Shown: one piece after another, positions 25,968 through 37,692 of the stretch
Layout of the letters: every line of letters starts with the position of its first letter
Position numbering within the stretch: position 1 is the first letter of the stretch
NCBI GenBank assembly: GCA_949318235.1
Contig: OX439132.1
Location: 25,204,102-25,268,101 of the forward strand
DNA length: 64,000 bases
Direction: 5' to 3'
Source of the DNA: Ecdyonurus torrentis
Lineage: Eukaryota; Arthropoda; Insecta; Ephemeroptera; Heptageniidae
Program-made: the position numbers and the translations under genes
Notes under the pieces: model-generated
What the model saw: only the letters and a program-made list of their open reading frames with translations
What the model was told of the DNA's origin: nothing
Databases searched by the model: none

Positions 25968-27587
25968 GAAGGTCATTGAAAATGAATGTTTTAATTTTAA
26001 CGGGGGGTCCTCTTTTCTTTTTAGTAGTATAACTACAAAAAAATTCAAATAAATTAAAATTTTACATGATAACCTTGAAACTATGCGGGTATTATGAAAT
26101 TCTTCTATTTCTTACGAAAAAAAATATAGTGCAAAAAAATATATATATAATAATCTCATAAAAAATTATATTATATATAAAATTTACTTTTTTATAATGA
26201 ATGAAATTTATTTTTAATAAATCAAATCAATACACCTAAGGGCTTTAATATGACACACAAAAATCCACAATATCCAATTTAAATCACAAAATATTACTTT
26301 TTTTTTATTTGACACTTTCATTTTTACGTATGTGAAAAAAAACTATATTATCATTATTATTTCCTGTTACAAATTATTTAATATAAGCTGATCAACACAC
26401 ACACACACACACACAAAACTATACTATTAAAGGTCTGATAAAATTCATCATATTATACATTAAAGTATTTTTATTATTATTATTTATTTTTTTATTATTT
26501 GAGTGTATTCGATAATCTCACGCAATAGTGGGCTGTCATTAAAATAAATTATATAGCAAGTGATGCAAAGAAAGTTCAATAACAAGCATTGTGTTTTTTT
26601 GTCTTAACCTCTAATCAAAAAGTAATAAAAATAATTAGATAATTTTATATATAAGAAAAAGAAAAGAAAATTTCATAGTGCAAAATTATATCTTATATAT
26701 ATATACGAGTATAATATAAGGAACGAATAATAATGCTGTCAGGAGAACAAGAAAGAAGAAGAAGAAGAAAAATCAAAGAAATATTCATTATAATCAGATA
26801 AAATGTTTAATATAAAAAGGAGTTGTCTGTTAAGAAGCAACGGTTTTTTTATTTCTTAAACTTCAAGATTGTTAAACTTGATTTTTATTTTCTCTCTTTT
26901 AATTCTCAATATGGTCTTAAGAAAAATTATCTTTTATTTTCAGTACTTTTTTTTTTTTTTTTTTTTTAATTCCGTTGGAATTTTACTGTTGTACTGATTG
27001 GTTTGTGATATGTGATCTTAAATATTTTATTCCAGTTTTCTTATTATGTACTATACCTTTTGCTGAAATAAATCCATATGCCATAATATGAAGATGAAAT
27101 ATTCGCTTACCTGAAATCAGAAAAGAAAAAATATACATAAATAAAATTTCAAATTCAATCTTATTTTTTATCGAAAAACATTAACCTTTGTTTTTTAAAT
27201 GATTTTTTTTTTTTTTTTTTTTTTTAGTATTTAAAAATAATTTATAGCATACTTGAAACATGCGTAAAACTATATAAGCTATTATAATTTATACATTAAG
27301 TATAAGCATTGAGATAAAAATTAATGTATTTATAATATTTTCAGGGCATGTCCTTTAATATAAAAATAATAATATAAAATTGTCGTACATAGTAATCATT
27401 CAGTCATTTTCTTTCATTTCTCATCAATTTTCAATTCAGGACAGCAAAAGAGTTGCGGGAAAAAAAAGTTTTTTTTTTGTTCTGTCTTTACAGTCTTTCT
27501 ACTATTTTTGCATTCATCAGAAAGACTTTATCTCGTTTCGTCTATACGATATCTTTTCCTTTTTTGTATTTTTTTATCGAACCTCTT

Positions 27588-27591
<4 letters not shown>

Positions 27592-27644
<53 letters not shown>
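27592..27644. repeat. (CT)n microsatellite
   Basis: About 26 CT units. It produces overlapping Ser-Leu and Arg-Glu frames on both strands that are not genes. Confidence 0.95.
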
Positions 27645-27647
<3 letters not shown>

Positions 27648-28533
27648 TTGTACATACATAGTGGCTTTACTTTGCATAAAATCTGCTTTGCTAGCGAACC
27701 AGCTAACATCTCTTCTAGCTTCCCTATATACATATAGAATATAGACCACTAACAGCGCAGAAAAGCGACTTGAAACCAAACTTATATAGTAAGAAAAAAG
27801 GTCACCAAGGAGATATTTTTTTTAAAGCTTCTCTTATACTAAAACGTATAAAAGTTTACCTTTTGCATAATATATTTTATATGTATATATGAATATAGCG
27901 TCTTCAAGTTTAAAATATATTATATATACATAATGTTTGATCATATCAAAAATTGCTACTACATCTTGTATAAGAAGAAAAACTTGTGTATATAAGAAAG
28001 AGGTGAAAAAAATTTGTCTGCTGATACTACTTGTCTCTTGGTAAATAAGCAAATTAATTTGCTTAAAGTACTTGTACAGTTTATAATATATAATGTTTTT
28101 GATCACAACGACGATAATACTTATGTATGAATTTTTGTTATATACGATACTTCTATTCTACGTTAGTAGTATATTATATATGAAAAATTTCACATAGTTG
28201 ATTTTACAACTCTGGAATTTTTTTAAGGCTCGAAATTGTTTCAATTCAGTATTTTATTACCTCAGTTTTGGTTACAGATATGGACCACATTATACTGATA
28301 TTTTGTTCTCTCTTGTCTATATTGTATAACAATATTGCATAAAAAATACTTTAAATACAAAATGCAAAATAGTTCTTTATTCAGCAACAGAGCAAGTTGA
28401 AATACACCGAATATAATAGAGTCAAAACAATAATTATATATTTAATCTTTTTTAAATTAAAAAAAAAAATTTAAAATTTAATATTTTTATTAACATATAA
28501 ACTTTGACATAATAATTTTATTATTTCACTTTC

Positions 28534-28928
28534 CACTTTCCACCAGCGCGGCGAGTGGAGTATCTGTAGAGACCCTTAACAGAGAAGAGACAACCTCATG
28601 TTTTAGGCAGACCTGCAATACATCAGGTTAGCAAACATTACAGGAAGGCCTGTGGCGTCGGAACCAATCAGATTTGAGAGATTGTTAGGGTAGCCAATCA
28701 GAACGCTAGAAAGTTTGGGTACTTTTAGCGGGCCTTTCAAAACAATGTATTGCAGGTTTGCCTAAAACATGAGGTTGTCGCTTCTCTGTTAAGGGTCTCT
28801 AAGTATCTGCACTTTCCACGCAACTGCACGCAACACAGTGCGTGGACTAGCAGCCATTTACTTAACATTACACATATGCTCCACGGTGGAAAGTGCAGAT
28901 GCTCCACTCGCCGCGCTGGTGGAAAGTG
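28534..28928. mobile_element. G+C-rich foldback element, split by a hAT insertion
   Basis: The outer arms are inverted repeats. CACTTTCCACCAGCGCGGCG (28534-28553) continues through GAGTGGAG on the left and is matched exactly by the complement at the right edge (about 28902-28928). The left arm is interrupted at 28560-28809 by a separate 235 bp element. On the far side of that insertion the left arm resumes with CACTTTCCAC, exactly where the intact right arm (28884-28899) predicts. Further inside are a small hairpin (28815-28846) and two direct copies of GGTGGAAAGTGCAGAT (28884-28899, 28919-28933 region). Its superfamily is unknown. The open frame 28750-28935 runs across these repeats and is not a gene. 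Confidence 0.8.
28567..28801. mobile_element. hAT-like MITE with 8-bp target duplication
   Basis: This 235 bp element has 57-bp terminal inverted repeats (28567-28623 and 28745-28801) that I count as identical at 55 positions. They begin TAGAGACCCTTAACAGAG. It is flanked by perfect direct duplications AGTATCTG (28559-28566, 28802-28809). An 8-bp duplication with ends fitting the YARNG pattern is diagnostic of hAT transposons. The interior of about 120 bp has two CCAATCAGA words and no coding capacity, so it is non-autonomous. It lies inside the arm of an older foldback element, which gives relative ages. Confidence 0.85.
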
Positions 28929-29519
28929 CAGATAATCTATTTTGACGCGGAAGCATCGTATAGTGAGTGCTTCATTTTTTTTTATTACATCATTATATAG
29001 AAAAATCTTGCCATGAAAGTTGCTTGTAATATTTTTTAATAAAATTTAACACAAACAAGCTAAAAAAAAAGTTTGTCTCATTGTATAATAATTATGTTAT
29101 ACTTCTTATAAAATCAAATAAACAAAAATTGTCATTACAACTTACTTTAAAATTAATTTAGTTTTTGTCTCGATCAATATAAAATGCTGCATATCCTTGA
29201 AGCTTTGCTATTATAATATGTGTAGAATAAAAAGTGTCTGGTACAGCGTCTATATAGTACGAATATATATAAAAGTTAAAGAAGTTAATGACTTAAGTAT
29301 TTAAATATAATAGTTATTAGTAATTTTATATAGTTTTCACTCATTATAAACTTTTACGTACTTAAAGATTAACTTTCTTTAATAAAATTTTCTTTATTTT
29401 TAGACAGTATATACGTAACGTTATTTTATGATGCTCTAAACTTTTCAAAAAAATAAAAAATAAGTATAAAAATTTTTGTGAATAATAAATATGGAAAAAT
29501 TAATATTATATATTATGTA

Positions 29520-29637
29520 CAGCTCTGGCCAAAAGTTTGAGAACGATTTGCATAGGCAACCCGCAACCACACTATGCTATTTTTATGGGAAAACGCAGTG
29601 GTCACCGCTGCCCTAAACTTTTGGCCAGAGGTGTGCG
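29520..29637. mobile_element. Tc1/mariner-like miniature element
   Basis: This 118 bp element is bordered by TA on each side (29518-29519, 29638-29639). The ends share CTCTGGCCAAAAGTTT in inverted orientation (29523-29538 and its complement at 29615-29630), a form common at Tc1-type transposon termini. An inner ACCAC/GTGGT pair extends the hairpin. It is too short to code for a protein. The extreme terminal bases differ (CAG against CGCACAC), so the exact ends are uncertain by a few bases. Confidence 0.7.
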
Positions 29638-31635
29638 TACTTAAAATTTGAATTTATTATATAACAAATATTTTATGTCATACGCATAATAATTTCAAAA
29701 TGGTTATGTATCTCAAGATCCACGATTTAAACCTCGAGTAACCCCTTTTTTGAAAATTTTCTTACAATACATGTTACTGTCTTGCTTAACATGACGTCAA
29801 TGTAACAGTTTTTCAGTATATCATCATTATTAAATATGTTTTAAATTTATTTGTATACAAGATTTTAATTAATTCCAACTTATATTTTAAAATGATTGAA
29901 ACAATTATGCATTAAAGAATTCTAAAATTCTCCTACAAATCAATACCATGTTCCCCTCCTGCACATGGATTATGTATTATTTTCAAATCATTCAAATACT
30001 TCAAATATATGCGGATGAATTTTTTTAATCATATCGCTATATATATAAAAACATAAAATTGAAATTGCTGCAAGTTTTAAAACCTAAAATTCTATTATAT
30101 TACATTGTGTATAATACTACATAAAAATTTAATACATTCATAATATAATTCCTCCTCCTCTTTCGCTCTCCAAACCCCTACATCATTCAACCCTCTGTAT
30201 AAAATGCATAAATCTAACATAAAAGTAAAATAAACTTTTTCCAGTGTAAAAATTCCAAAGTAATAACGCATAAAAAAAAATGCAGTTGAGGTTTTATTAG
30301 AATAGCTGGACTAAAATAAAGTAAATCTTTGTGATAAATGTATGTCCATAGTACAGGGATATTGAAATGAGAGGATAAATATATTATAGGGTGTGGCTAA
30401 CGTGCTGGAAGAAAAAAAAAGTATCAAAAAAATACCCCTATAGTAGTTTCTACCTTAGATATTTTCTATATGTGTGCGCTTCAAGCTTCACATTTTTTTT
30501 TTTTTTTTTTTTTTTTTTATGAAGATTTTATCTCAAGTAGATTTTGAAAAAAATATATAATAATAAGAAAAGGTTGACTTTAATATTGTTTATGATAGGG
30601 AAAATGATTTGGGTTATCATAGGTTAAATCTTACGTAATGTTTATCCTAATTAAGGGTTACAAAAAAAAGAGAGAGGGGGGAGGATATCTTAAGACAGTA
30701 TATAAAATGAGTTGTAGGACATTCTTTAAAAATTCAAATATGACACCTTAAAATGTCATATAAAGAATAGTTAAAAGAATTTATGCCCAAATTTGTCCAT
30801 AATAAATTTTGCGGTGTCTTTTGATGTCACCTGTATATATAGGGGAGAAATTAAGTTCAATCGTAATATATTTTAGTGTTTCCCTGTATAGGGTAGAAAT
30901 ATTATGGGGAAACGTCCATATGTTCTAGGAAACAAATGAAACATTGTTTCTCAATATAGCTTCACAGTGAAGAGAGACATTATAGGGAGAAAAATGATTC
31001 CCTATATGCTATTATAGGGCATCAATTTCTGTAACAGATATACGGTCAGTTGAAAATTACTTATAGGATTTTAAAGGGTATCTTCAAGCAAATATTTATA
31101 GATGCAATAATGGGAGACTATATACTTTAACTTCAAAAGAAATTTAAAAGGTTTCTTAACAAAAGAAATTACTTAGAAACTTTTCACATCAAGGTAAAGA
31201 AATCTAAATTGCTTGCAAACTTTAATGCAAAATACATTAAAAATTAAAGTTTTATTAAATGTTTTAAAATATATTAATTAAGAAGAACAAGCAAAGTAAA
31301 TTAACAATGGTGTCGTATGATGATGTTGTTTCTATTACGACAATAGTAAATTATTAGCAATAAATATATATATAGTGTACAATATGAGTGTACATTAATA
31401 TACAAGATGAGAGACAGATTTTCAAAGTGTAAATAATAGAGAGAAGTAGGACCTGATTCTCTTGAGATTTATATGGAGCATCAAGTCATTTTACTCCCTT
31501 TGGAGTATGGAGGAGTGCATATAGTATTTAGCTTTGTGCCTCCTTTTGTCCAAATATACATTGGAGCAGAGAAAGAGAGTATTATAAAATGGTGATGACG
31601 ATGCTATGTCTTCTTCATCTCTGATGTTTTGTTCT

Positions 31636-31642
<7 letters not shown>

Positions 31643-31683
<41 letters not shown>
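31643..31683. repeat. (CT)n microsatellite
   Basis: About 20 CT units. Confidence 0.95.
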
Positions 31684-31686
<3 letters not shown>

Positions 31687-32358
31687 ATACAAGCAAAGTC
31701 CCTTTTAATTAAGATAAATACAAACAAAGCTTGACTTAGATTTTTATATATATATACATAACTTTTATGTTTTCCTTTAAAGGGATGTTCCAAATGAATG
31801 AATTTAAGTATTTAATGTTTTTGTTTTTTTAACTTCTTCGTGCTCTAAAAAAAAGTACTTCATGCATTTCATCTTACAGAGCTAAGCCTTTCATTATATA
31901 ATATGAAGTAAAATTATCAGTGATGTCATACATAACCTTCTATATGTGTCTTATATGATAAGTAAAGAAAGAGTATATTATTATTATATAATAAGGATGA
32001 ACATTGAAAAGGGAAAGAAAAAAATATTTCGTGTATAGAACAAGAAATAAAATGATTTTTTTTTCTTTAATTATATGATGTATTCATCATCATACATCGA
32101 ATTTAATGAGTCATTGGTATAAAAAAAATACGTTAGTTAACACACCTATACACGTAAAAACTTGTATTTACTTCAAGCAAAAAATCTATATCATAATTTA
32201 TTAATTAAACAAACAAACTAATGATTTTTCTTTTAAAGTGTTAATTACATATATGAAATAAGTTTTATTTAAAATAAAGAAATAGTGTCGAGTATATCAT
32301 TACCACTCAAAAAAATACATTTTTATTATCATGATTATTATTTTTAATTAAAGTTTTA

Positions 32359-32456
32359 TACTAACGCTATTTCTTTGTTTTTTTTATAGATAAAAACAAG
32401 ACGAAATCCTCATGAGAATTTTGAACACCGGAAACTTTGAACTTCACAAAAATAAA
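32359..32456 (+). other. Candidate 3' splice site and short terminal exon (unproven)
   Basis: TACTAAC (32359-32365) matches the ideal branch-point consensus. Its branch A lies about 25 bases before an AG at 32388-32389, and the interval contains TTTCTTTGTTTTTTTTATAG, a strong pyrimidine tract. The sequence after the AG is open for 16 codons (reading I-K-T-R-R-N-P-H-E-N-F-E-H-R-K-L) to TGA at 32438-32440. AATAAA follows at 32451-32456. Together these look like an acceptor, the end of a reading frame and a polyadenylation signal. No upstream exon or protein family is recognised, and each element alone is frequent in A+T-rich DNA. Confidence 0.25.
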
Positions 32457-32918
32457 AGATCTGAAAACAAAAATTTTATTTTACTTTTTTTGTCTACATT
32501 GAAAACTATATATTTAACTTCACTAAAAAAAATGTGTTATTAAAATTACACATTGTCATTTTTTTAATTATAAATTACAGCTTGGAATGAATGTAATTAT
32601 ACTTTTTTTTTCTATTCTTTACTTTTTGTTAATGAGTAATGTAAAAAAATGAAATTACTTTTTTTTTCTCTTAAATCATTAAAGAATGTAACATATGGTT
32701 GTAGAATTATGTTAATTAAAAATAGTATATTTCTTGTTTCTTCTTAGTATAAGTTAATTATTCTTTTCTTCTTTATAAATATATATATTATACTCGGCTG
32801 TATAATTTTTACATGCTCAAAAAAAAAAAAAAAAAAAAAAAAGATTAATATTATATGGTTATCTGATATTTCTATATGGACAATGAGAAATTATATGTCT
32901 ATTTTGTTTTTTAAACTC

Positions 32919-32922
<4 letters not shown>

Positions 32923-32954
<32 letters not shown>
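32923..32954. repeat. A homopolymer
   Basis: A run of 32 A. Confidence 0.9.
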
Positions 32955-32957
<3 letters not shown>

Positions 32958-34934
32958 ACGCCCACCTAAAGCTTTTTTTGACCTGGTTGTATAATATGTT
33001 GTAATGTTGTGACCACTTTTAGCAGAAAAAAAAAAAAAAAAAAAAAAACTAAATTTAGATTTACTAGACCTACAGCATCATAATGCGGCAAATGGCAATC
33101 TCTCTCTCTCTCTCTCTCGCTCTCTATTTCTCTTGCCCTCCTGCCAAAATAAGCTATATAAGTTTTGTGTTACAAGTCAAAACCTCAAACTCTTTTTACA
33201 TTTGATTGATTACTACCCACAATTTGATAAATAACCATGATCATCTAAAAAAAAATATATATATATAAATAAATAAAAAAAAACAGCACACAATAATATA
33301 ATATAAAATATATAAACATTTTAAAATCGTAATAGCTTATTTATTGAACAAAAATTTGCACACATAATTAACTTAAAAACACATTAAAAATTTTTTTATT
33401 TGATTAATGAGATAATTTATTAAATAAAATAATTAAAATTATTTTCTTTATTTACGATAATAAAGAGACAAAATATATTGATGAAAAAGAATTAATCAAG
33501 TCTCGATAGTTGTTTTTTTTTTTTTTTTTTTTTACAGGAGAAAGCACTCAATTTTTTTTTCCAAGCGAGTTAGAAAAAGGACGAGCAATTAAGTAGCCCC
33601 ATGCACCGAGGTATAACGTACATGACGTGCTAGGCATACTAACACTCTGACCTCTCTTTAACTATGGCCCCAAAGCTTCAATTAATTAATAGTTTTTTTT
33701 AAAACCCTAACTTTATACTCATAGCTTCGTTTATATGACACTTTCTACAAGTAAATGTTTTTTTTTTAACAAAAGTTTTTGTCAAAAAAATAAAATTTCT
33801 TTTTGATTATATAACATTAAAATAAAGTACCAGTAATTTTTTAATGTAAAATTTGATATATACATATACGTCAACAGAATAATTAATTAAATATGTACCC
33901 TCTCGTTACCCCCCTTTTTTTGTCATATATTAAAAGACAAATACATATAATATATATAATACAAAAAGTTTTTTTGATGCAAGTCATAATGCAGTTAAAT
34001 GTTTTTTTTAAGGGAGTATACGTATATGTATTAAATTATAATTTAATTGCAATTTGTCCTAAATGAACTTTTATGATGTACAATTTCATTTTACTGTCCT
34101 AATTTTCAAAGCAGAGAAAACTGCAATTTAGATGATAAGTTCCTATATATTAAAAAACATGTATGAGAGTTATGGTATGAGATGCATATAAAAAAAAAGT
34201 TACGAAGAACGAGTTGGTATAAACAAAATGTTCAAATTTCTATAATATATTGAATGTGTAAATTGTATGTGACAGTGCAGTTCCTCGTTAGGTATTAGAG
34301 GGAAGGGGGGATTATTGTATTCCAGCACTTTTAAGTATTCCTAATTTTTTAGCCTCCATGCAGCGACTTTTTATATATAACTTTATATTATTTCCTTTCT
34401 TTATAATAAGCTAAGGGTAATTATTGGAAGGCCCTATGGGATGGTTCTACAATACTAAATGTTAAATATAGATAGCTTTTTGTTATTGAATGTCATATGA
34501 CACCAAAAAAAGTATAGGGAGCCAACGTTATAGAAATTTAGTAATATACGAGGTTTCCATATATACGAAAACCCTTACAAGTTGGACTTTTGTTATGCGG
34601 TGCATTCAACTATTTCAGTTCAAATTTTAATCCAACGGTCTGTGTATATAAGTATACGTAATCCTCCTTCTTATATGTATAACAAAACATTATATAACAA
34701 GTTGAATATATAACTATAATATTTAGTGCAATTATAATTTTTTTTTAATAAAATAAAACTATAATATAATATATAATACAATATTATATACTTTATTGTA
34801 TGTAATTTAATGTATGAAAACAAAACAGTATAATCCTTATACATTAATTGGTCACTTTACTTCAAACATTATAAGGACATCATTATCGTGTTAAATTGAC
34901 TAGAGATAATAAGAACTTTGTGTACTAGACTTAA

Positions 34935-35112
<178 letters not shown>

Positions 35113-35846
35113 CTTATATGAGTAATATGTTTGTGCAATGCATCGTAAAAGCCGGATTAAGAAGTATCAATGCCTAATTTGAATCGCTTTTCAAAACAAT
35201 CAATACTTATATAATATACAATGCATCACGGGGTTATCTTCTTTATACAACAAAAGAGCTTTGATAAAAAAAAAAAAAAAAAAAAAAACCTTTTACAGGA
35301 GAGTAATCAGAGTCGAGTTCATAAAAGCAAGAATATGTCTTTGACTCTTTAACCGCGTAAACAACTTTTTTTTATATAAAAATAATTTATATCCTAATGA
35401 TGTTTTTTTTACTTCTTATAATCATTTATCACTGTAAAGACAAACTATACTTAGTTAAAAAGAAAAACTACTTAAATTTCTTTTTTCCAATTGAAATGAA
35501 ACTTGAGAGGTATATATAATAAAGAAAAAGAAGAAAAAGAAAAAAAAAGTATAATGACCTGTACTTTTTTATATCTAACCTTTTTCTTCCTCTCTCTTCA
35601 AACAATAGAAAATATCTTGAGTTGAAAAAAAAAAGTTCTATTTTTGTCATAAGAAGAAAAAAAAAAGGCATTGTGCAATGCTTGTGTGAGATATTTGAAA
35701 CGTTGAACAAGAATCGGAAGAAGAGACAGAAAGAAAAGAAAAGTAAAATAGGATCATCAAAAAATAGTTTTTTTTCTTTTCTTTTTCTTCTGCTTCTTTT
35801 CTCATGGGTCACTGAAATGAAAGAAAAAGAAAGTGAGAGAGTAAAG

Positions 35847-35851
<5 letters not shown>

Positions 35852-35901
<50 letters not shown>
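35852..35901. repeat. (GA)n microsatellite
   Basis: About 25 GA units inside a longer purine-only stretch. Confidence 0.95.
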
Positions 35902-35903
<2 letters not shown>

Positions 35904-36151
35904 AAAATAAGAAAGAAAAGTAAAGAAATAGGGTGGTGGTACGTATATACCACGAAGAGAAGGAAAAAGAAAAAGTTTCATATGACCAAGAATTGAGCAG
36001 AGCGTTCAATTTCCGTACTTCTAAAAACCTTCGTTGAGTAAAAGGGCAGAAAAGAGAGAGAGAGAGAGAGAGAGAACAGACGAGACATAGCAAGTAAAAC
36101 CTAGCCTAACCCCATCATATAAGGGGGTGTTTTTCCTATCTATCTTATTTC

Positions 36152-36154
<3 letters not shown>

Positions 36155-36233
<79 letters not shown>
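36155..36233. repeat. (CT)n microsatellite
   Basis: About 39 uninterrupted CT units. Confidence 0.95.
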
Positions 36234-36235
<2 letters not shown>

Positions 36236-37310
36236 TAACAATTTACTCGCACCACGGAATCAAGCGAGAGAGAAAGAAAGACTCATTGCTACGCTTGTGG
36301 CAACTCTTTTAAAAAAAAACCGGTCTATATAAAATATGACACAGAACAAAGTCAATTTTATCTTATATACCCTGCGCGTATTTCACATATATTTAATTTT
36401 AATTCTATAGTTTTTTTCAATACAAAAGGAAGAGAGAGGGTTGCTTGTACATATATAAGGGGGGGATGTTTGAATTATCTTGATGAAATATTTTGTTAGA
36501 ATTTAATATGATATAAAAAAAATATTATACATATATTGTGTCCTGTCCTATGTAATTCAAATGACAAAAGCTTTCATGTCCAGAGGCTTATTATTCAATG
36601 TAATTTGAAGTTCTAACAATGTAATGTGTTAGAAACCAGAATCCATAGTAAACACTATTAAAAACATAATATAGAGAAAGAGAGGGTTACTTTTCATTAT
36701 CTTTGTTGTGAGGTTTAGAAAAAAATATATATAAAGTGTCGTATTGCATCACAAAATCCTCTATTCAAAATAATTTGTTAGGCTTCTAAGTAGCAGGAAT
36801 TTAAATTACACAAAGTTTTTTTTAAATATAGAGATGACAATTTTATTATACAAATACCATAAACGTATATAACGTAGGTCTCTATATATTGCAGTTTCAA
36901 TTTCGTAATAAAGAAATTAACAAGGGAACTCCATAGGCGATTTTTGTGGTGAACAAAAATTTCTCTTAACGATTGTATTGATTTTAACAAGACATTTATA
37001 TACTAGAACATATTTTATTTCCTTCTATTTAAAGAAAGAAAAAAATATAAATTTAAATTATAAATTTTATTATTAAAACCACGAAAGATAATTATAAAGT
37101 TCAATTTTAAATAATAATTTTACAAAGAGGCGTTTCCATTTTCTTTCAAGACAGAATTGTATATAAGGAGAAATTGCTGTGGTTTGCAATTACGCTCGGG
37201 TAAAAATACGTGCAAGTCTTTCGCTTAGACTTAGTGAGCTCTCTTCTCAGTTTAGGTTTACGTAAAGAGAAACGAAACAACAAAACTCAAACCTAGCAGA
37301 CTAATTTCCT

Positions 37311-37334
37311 TTCTCTCTCTCTCTCTCTCTCTCT
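37311..37334. repeat. (CT)n microsatellite
   Basis: About 12 CT units. It lies 80 bp upstream of a long GA tract, so the two are inverted relative to each other and could pair as a hairpin. Confidence 0.95.
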
Positions 37335-37413
37335 AGCTCTGATTTGGGCTTGTCAATTAAGACTTTAGTAAATTGGTCTATTGGTTCGACAGAGTGGAAG
37401 AGTATACGAATAC

Positions 37414-37492
<79 letters not shown>
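37414..37492. repeat. (GA)n microsatellite running into a gap
   Basis: GA units with one GG interruption near 37429 continue to the first N. The true length is unknown because the assembly stops inside the repeat. Confidence 0.95.
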
Positions 37493-37692
37493 NNNNNNNN
37501 NNNNNNNNNNNNNNNNNNNNNNNNNNNNNNNNNNNNNNNNNNNNNNNNNNNNNNNNNNNNNNNNNNNNNNNNNNNNNNNNNNNNNNNNNNNNNNNNNNNN
37601 NNNNNNNNNNNNNNNNNNNNNNNNNNNNNNNNNNNNNNNNNNNNNNNNNNNNNNNNNNNNNNNNNNNNNNNNNNNNNNNNNNNNNNNNNNNN
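37493..37692. other. Assembly gap (200 N)
   Basis: Exactly 200 N. The round number suggests a placeholder and not a measured length. The left edge is a GA microsatellite; the right edge resumes as A+T-rich sequence with no GA repeat, so the missing piece holds at least the end of the repeat. Confidence 0.98.

Larger units (their letters stand above)
22607..28533. other. A+T-rich non-coding sequence with simple repeats
   Basis: No supportable gene. Landmarks are T runs (25330-25351, 25588-25618, 27206-27225), an A run of 39 (25924-25962), a short CA repeat (26397-26415), GAA-type purine repeats near 26752-26771 and a CT repeat (27592-27644). A weak exon-like open frame starts at 25427. The sequence at 24220-24320 is less A+T-rich but carries no recognised motif. 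Confidence 0.6.

Noticed and set aside
27101..27125. CAG|GTAAGC-like donor on the minus strand
   Set aside because: The preceding TTTTCTGATTTCAG could equally be read as an acceptor. No exon can be delimited on either reading.
28750..28935. 61-codon open frame with Cys/His-rich composition
   Set aside because: It spans the junction of the hAT insert and the foldback element; the apparent pattern comes from their inverted repeats.
30719..30773. ATTCTTT..TATGAC / GTCATA..AAAGAAT hairpin
   Set aside because: The arms are broken by an asymmetric loop and are all A+T-rich; a microRNA-type precursor is not supported.
33517..33610. T run ending in ACAG before a more mixed sequence
   Set aside because: Any long T run followed by ACAG imitates an acceptor; there is no clear donor or open frame.
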